Positions 7,103-10,354 of a DNA stretch of 10,354 bases are shown in pieces. Source of the stretch: JBGOUJ01 sp041477005 (GTDB lineage: Bacteria > Acidobacteriota > Terriglobia > Bryobacterales > JACQDG01). Position 1 is the first letter of the stretch, and each line of letters starts with the position of its first letter. The notes under the pieces are model-generated. The model saw only the letters and a list, made by a program, of their open reading frames with translations. It did not search any database and was not told where the DNA came from. The stretch covers positions 1 through 10,354 of the forward strand of contig JBGOUJ010000240.1 of assembly GCA_041477005.1 (NCBI GenBank), given 5' to 3'. The position numbers were made by a program, and so were the translations under genes.

Positions 7103-7139
7103 CCTCAGCGGGTCCGCAAACCGAGTCGATCCGCTGGGG
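7103..7139 (+). other. Long stem-loop upstream of the CsgG-like gene
   Basis: Bases 7103-7113 pair with 7129-7139 over 11 consecutive positions (two G-T pairs) with a 15-base loop. It lies upstream of the promoter-like pair at 7173-7201. It could end transcription from upstream, form part of a longer leader if the true start is further left, or bind a regulator as DNA. Confidence 0.35.
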
Positions 7140-7172
7140 GCCTACGGTCGACCGGCGGCGGGCTCTCCAGGC

Positions 7173-7201
7173 TTGACCTCGGCGGGCTGTTGCCTTACCC
7201 T
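7173..7201 (+). promoter_or_regulatory. Possible sigma70-type promoter for the CsgG-like/kinase unit
   Basis: TTGACC (7173-7178) and TACCCT (7196-7201) are exactly 17 bases apart. The -35 is good, the -10 matches in only 3 of 6 positions. Transcription would start near 7208, right at the Shine-Dalgarno, leaving a leader of only about 14 bases; this weakens the call. Confidence 0.3.
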
Positions 7202-7221
7202 TGACTGGGAGGGGAAAGACC

Positions 7222-8196
7222 ATGCTGCGGCGCGCAAGACTCTTCGTCATTCTGATCGCTTTCGCCACGATTTCCACGGCACAGCAGAAAAAGCGGGTCG
7301 CCATTCTCGATTTCGATTACGCCACGGTTCACAGTGGCATCGCCGCGATCTTCGGCTCGAACGTCGACGTCGGCAAGGGCATCGCCGATCTGCTGGTCGA
7401 TAATCTGGTGACGACCGGCGTCTACTCCGTCATCGAGCGAAAGGCGCTGAGCAAGATTATGGCGGAGCAGAATTTTTCCAACAGTGATCGGGCCGATCCC
7501 ACTACCGCCGCGAAACTGGGCCGCCTGTTGGGGGTGGATACCATCATCATTGGGAGCATCACCCAATTTGGAAGGGATGATAAGGCCACCAATGTGGGGG
7601 GCGGCGCGATTGGAGGAATCACCAGACGCTACGGCATCGGCGGGGTTTCGAAGCGCGAGAGCAAGGCCGTGGTCGGAATCAGTGCGCGGATGGTTAGCGT
7701 CAACACCGGCGAAATCCTCGGTGTCGCCAGTGGCAAGGGAGAATCGACGCGGTCCGGAACCTCGCTCCTCGGCGCGGGGGGTGGTGGCGGTTCGGCCGGA
7801 GGCGGCGAATACGACATGAGCACCAAGAATTTTGCCGCCACAATCCTGGGAGAAGCGGTGACCCAGGCGGTTCACTCGGTGGCACAGCAACTGGACGCCA
7901 ACGCGGGCAAGATGCCTACGACAAAGCTCGAGATCGAAGGACTGGTCGCGGACGCCACCGGCAATACGCTGATCTTGAACGTCGGGACAAGAGCCGGCGT
8001 GAAGGTCGGCGACCGGTTGCAGGTGCGCCGGCAAACACGCGAGGTAAAAGATCCGTCCTCTGGCAAAGTGCTTCGAAGGATCGAGGACAAACTGGGGGAA
8101 ATCGTCATTACCGAGGCAGATGAAGGTTCCGCGGTCGGCACGTATACCGGAGCCTCTCCGGCCAAAGTTGGGGACCGGGTGACGAACGCCCAATAG
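7222..8196 (+). CDS. Secreted CsgG-like protein with FlgT_C-like C-terminal domain
   Basis: ATG 7222 follows an excellent Shine-Dalgarno (GGAGGGG, 7208-7214) by seven bases and gives 324 aa. Residues 1-20 are a signal peptide for signal peptidase I (MLRRARLFVILIAFATISTA, then QQ). Residues about 24-118 show the CsgG/HfaB pattern: RVAILDFDY, GKGIADLLVDNLVTTGVYSV, IERKALSKIMAEQ, and AAKLGRLLGVDTIIIGSITQFG. Residues about 150-230 continue the fold (ISARMVSVNTGEILGVASGKGE). Residues about 234-322 resemble the C-terminal domain of flagellar assembly protein FlgT (NTLILNVGTRAGVKVGDRLQVRR, GEIVITEADEGSAVGTY). Two glycine-rich segments interrupt the core, near 126-141 and at 184-195. Unlike the outer-membrane lipoprotein CsgG, there is no lipobox and no cysteine at all, so it is probably soluble in the periplasm or attached to the envelope by other means. 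It is followed after nine bases by a kinase gene, and the two are surely co-transcribed. The biochemical role is unknown. Confidence 0.87.
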   Translation: MLRRARLFVILIAFATISTAQQKKRVAILDFDYATVHSGIAAIFGSNVDVGKGIADLLVDNLVTTGVYSVIERKALSKIMAEQNFSNSDRADPTTAAKLGRLLGVDTIIIGSITQFGRDDKATNVGGGAIGGITRRYGIGGVSKRESKAVVGISARMVSVNTGEILGVASGKGESTRSGTSLLGAGGGGGSAGGGEYDMSTKNFAATILGEAVTQAVHSVAQQLDANAGKMPTTKLEIEGLVADATGNTLILNVGTRAGVKVGDRLQVRRQTREVKDPSSGKVLRRIEDKLGEIVITEADEGSAVGTYTGASPAKVGDRVTNAQ

Positions 8197-8205
8197 AGGT
8201 TTGCC

Positions 8206-10354
8206 ATGAGCTCCGAAGTCGACGACGGCGGCGTAACGAAACCAAAGACCGTTCCGGATGCGAGTCCACCGGAAGCGCCAGTCCTTTCCCCAGGCCAGAT
8301 CCTGAAGGACCGGTACCTCATCGAAACGGAACTCGGCCGGGGAGGCTTCGGCGTTGTCTACCTGGCGCGCGACCAACAACTCCTCTCCAAGCCGGTAGTG
8401 GTCAAGGTCCTGCTGGGCGAGGCAAGCCGGGACACGTGGGTTCAAAAGAAGTTCCACCAGGAGATCGAAGCGCTGGCCCGCATCGACCATCCCGGCGTGG
8501 TCGGAATTCTCGACGTCGGAACAACGCCTGCCGGGCAGCCGTTCCTGGTGATGCAGTTCGTGGAAGGGGTGACGCTGCGGTCCGTCATCCCGAGCGGAGG
8601 CATGGACCTGGCGCGCGCCGCCCATATCGTGCGTCAGATCGGCCAGGCCCTCGGCGCGGCCCACGAGAAAGGGGTGTTTCATCGCGATCTGAAGCCGGAA
8701 AACGTAATGCTGCTTCGTGCGGGAAAAGGCGAGGAGTACGTCAAGCTGATTGATTTCGGCATTGCCACGGTGAAGCATTCCCGCGTGGCTGCGGAGACAC
8801 AGTCCACGAAAATAGCCGGCAGCTTTGCTTACATGGCGCCCGAGCAGTTGATGGGCCAGCCCACGGCAGCCAGTGATGTCTACTCGTTCGGAGTGCTCTC
8901 CTGCGAGATGCTGACGGGCCAGCGGCCCGAGGTCCTCCCGCAAGGGGTCAAGGTAAAACCCCGAGATTTGCGTCCCGGCCTGCCCGAGGCAGCCCAGCAA
9001 GCCGTCTTAAAGGCGCTTTCGTTTCATCCGGAAGAACGATTTGCGGGGCCGCGGGAGTTTGGCGAACAACTGGCCGGAGCTCTGGGCGAGGCGCCCCCCC
9101 AGCAAGCGCCCGTCCCCGCGCCGCCGGACGAGGTTCCCGGCCCGGAAGTGGCCCACGTGCTCTTCCTGGACCTGGTCGGGTGCTCGGCCCACAGTCTGGA
9201 GGAGCAGACCCGGTTGACTCAGATGCTCCAGGAAATTGTTCGTGGCACGCCGGACTTTCAACGAGCCCAAGCGAGCGATCAACTGATTTGTCTGCCCACT
9301 AGCGGCGGAATGGCGGTGGTGTTCTTTCAGAACCCTGCGGCCGCCGTCCAGTGCGCGGTGGAAACCGCGCACGCGGTGCGAAGCCATCCCGAGCTGAAGT
9401 TGCGAATGGGGGTCCACACCGGGCCTCTACCCCGCATCGCCGATATGCACAAGAACCTGACCGTGTCCGGCGGGGGGATCGACCTGGCTCAGCGGGTGAT
9501 GGACTTCGGAGATGCCGGGCACATTCTTATATCGAAGAGCGTGGCGGATGTATTGAGGCAGTCGAGCGGTTGGGCGGAATGCCTGCACGACCTCGGCGAG
9601 CAAGAAATCAAACCTGGTGTGAAGGTCCATCTCGTGAATCTGTACGCCGGCCAGACCGGCAACCCCCAGATGCCCGAGAAGTTGCGCCCGCGCCAGGCGC
9701 CGCAGCCTCATTCACTGGCGCCGCAGCCACCGGCGCCCCAGCCGCCGCAGCCGCAGCCGGCGACCCCTCCGCCGTATGTCCCGCCGGCCAGGAGTCACCG
9801 CGGGCTGTACATGCTGGCGGGGGCCGTCTTGACTCTCGTAATCATCGCCTTTTCCGCCACCGAGGTTGCCAACTGGCGGAAGGCCAAGGCGGTCGCGATT
9901 CCGGCGCCGGCCACCCCGCGGGAGCCTGCCCAATCTTCGGTGCCGCCGCCGCTCCAGGAGCCCGCGGCTGCCGCACCGGTCGCCCCGCCCGTGCAAGCCC
10001 CGACTTCTTCCTCCCAGCAGCCGGCACAAACGAGTCCCCCGATCCCGACGCAGGCTCCTGAAACTGTACGCCAGCCTCATCCGCGGCAGGCTGTGGAAGC
10101 CAGTCCGGCCCGAACCCCGCCACGTCAGGCCCCCACGCCGCCGCCCCAGCGCTCACCCGTGAGTGCCCAGCCCTTGAGCCCCCCGCCAGCGGCCGCGCCG
10201 CCCGCGGCTGGCCCGCCCGTCACGGCTCCGGCCTTGACGAGCCAAGGTCCGGCCGGCTCGTCGGCGCAGACAGCCGCGTTACAGGAGCAGCGCGAGAGGA
10301 TGCTTCTTCTTGCCGCCCGCGTGGGTGCGGTTCGAAGCAGCATGCAGACCATCG
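8206..10354 (+). CDS. Transmembrane Ser/Thr protein kinase with class III cyclase-like domain, 3' end off the right edge
   Basis: ATG 8206 follows AGAGGT (8195-8200) by five bases; 716 codons are visible. The PknB-type kinase domain spans about 37-295: glycine loop GRGGFGVVY (44-52), lysine K67 in VVVKVL, helix-C Glu 86, HRDLKPEN (159-166), DFG (183-185), APE (211-213), and DVYSFG (224-229). All key residues are present, so it should be active. Residues about 315-475 resemble a class III adenylate/guanylate cyclase domain (VLFLDLVGCSAHS, AVVFFQNPAAAVQCA, LRMGVHTG). The first metal-binding Asp is kept (D322), but the usual GDG motif reads SGG (366-368), so the second metal Asp is missing. The domain is likely inactive, perhaps used for binding or dimerisation. 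A P/Q-rich linker (about 490-525) leads to one membrane helix at about 533-551. Outside is a long Pro/Ala-rich segment and the beginning of a helical, possibly coiled-coil region (QEQRERMLLLAARVGAV). The pairing with the CsgG-like gene suggests it senses or reacts to an envelope state. Confidence 0.92.
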   Translation, partial: MSSEVDDGGVTKPKTVPDASPPEAPVLSPGQILKDRYLIETELGRGGFGVVYLARDQQLLSKPVVVKVLLGEASRDTWVQKKFHQEIEALARIDHPGVVGILDVGTTPAGQPFLVMQFVEGVTLRSVIPSGGMDLARAAHIVRQIGQALGAAHEKGVFHRDLKPENVMLLRAGKGEEYVKLIDFGIATVKHSRVAAETQSTKIAGSFAYMAPEQLMGQPTAASDVYSFGVLSCEMLTGQRPEVLPQGVKVKPRDLRPGLPEAAQQAVLKALSFHPEERFAGPREFGEQLAGALGEAPPQQAPVPAPPDEVPGPEVAHVLFLDLVGCSAHSLEEQTRLTQMLQEIVRGTPDFQRAQASDQLICLPTSGGMAVVFFQNPAAAVQCAVETAHAVRSHPELKLRMGVHTGPLPRIADMHKNLTVSGGGIDLAQRVMDFGDAGHILISKSVADVLRQSSGWAECLHDLGEQEIKPGVKVHLVNLYAGQTGNPQMPEKLRPRQAPQPHSLAPQPPAPQPPQPQPATPPPYVPPARSHRGLYMLAGAVLTLVIIAFSATEVANWRKAKAVAIPAPATPREPAQSSVPPPLQEPAAAAPVAPPVQAPTSSSQQPAQTSPPIPTQAPETVRQPHPRQAVEASPARTPPRQAPTPPPQRSPVSAQPLSPPPAAAPPAAGPPVTAPALTSQGPAGSSAQTAALQEQRERMLLLAARVGAVRSSMQTI

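Larger units (their letters stand above)
6819..7221. other. Non-coding gap between the hydrolase operon and the CsgG-like gene
   Basis: These 403 bases contain no supported gene. They hold three possible stem-loops (6845-6870, 6884-6914, 7103-7139), a perfect 10-base palindrome CGGTCGACCG at 7145-7154, and a promoter-like pair at 7173-7201. Short open frames here have no recognisable features and run into unrelated frames of neighbouring genes. Confidence 0.7.

Noticed and set aside
7195..9000. A 601-codon antisense frame across the CsgG-like and kinase genes
   Set aside because: It spans two unrelated well-supported genes plus their gap and has no recognisable motif.
9682..10260. Possible repeat array in the Pro/Gln/Ala-rich part of the kinase
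   Set aside because: The translation is low-complexity linker and stalk sequence without a regular DNA period.

Overview
The window looks like a piece of a GC-rich acidobacterial chromosome of the Solibacter/Bryobacter kind. This is inferred from gene content: a large TonB-dependent receptor with an N-terminal carboxypeptidase-regulatory-like domain, an AraC regulator with a 'HVWPFDPSFP' N-terminus, DUF5060-type glycosidases, and a Ser/Thr kinase with a cyclase-like module and proline-rich tail. No marker gene fixes the taxonomy. Both edges cut genes: the receptor runs off the left end and the kinase off the right end. I see no RNA genes, mobile elements or CRISPR arrays.

Layout. 1-2244 (minus): outer-membrane TonB-dependent receptor, 3' end missing. 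2245-2415: divergent control region. 2416-3489 (plus): AraC-family regulator with a cupin-like sensor domain. 3523-6818 (plus): two tandem, secreted, DUF5060/DUF4038-like glycoside hydrolase paralogues, about three-quarters identical in protein. 6819-7221: non-coding gap with three hairpins and a possible promoter. 7222-8196 (plus): secreted CsgG-like protein with a FlgT_C-like C-terminus. 8206 to the right edge (plus): membrane Ser/Thr kinase with a class III cyclase-like domain.

How the parts may work together. The left half reads as a small glycan-use locus. The receptor would import a glycan fragment, the two exported hydrolases would cut the glycan, and the AraC protein between them would sense a sugar-like ligand and control both directions. 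No SusD-like gene is visible. The right half is a separate two-gene unit (9-nt gap) pairing an envelope CsgG-like protein with a transmembrane kinase.

The most striking detail is the junction of the two hydrolases. Positions 5166-5169 read ATCA. With G instead of C at 5168 they would read ATGA, the usual overlapping start/stop of coupled genes. It would sit eight bases after a good Shine-Dalgarno, end copy 1 at 548 codons and start copy 2 at 550 codons with a clean signal peptide. As written, that one base removes both the stop of copy 1 and the start of copy 2. It is either a mutation, a sequencing error, or a non-AUG (AUC) start combined with a 52-residue extension of copy 1.
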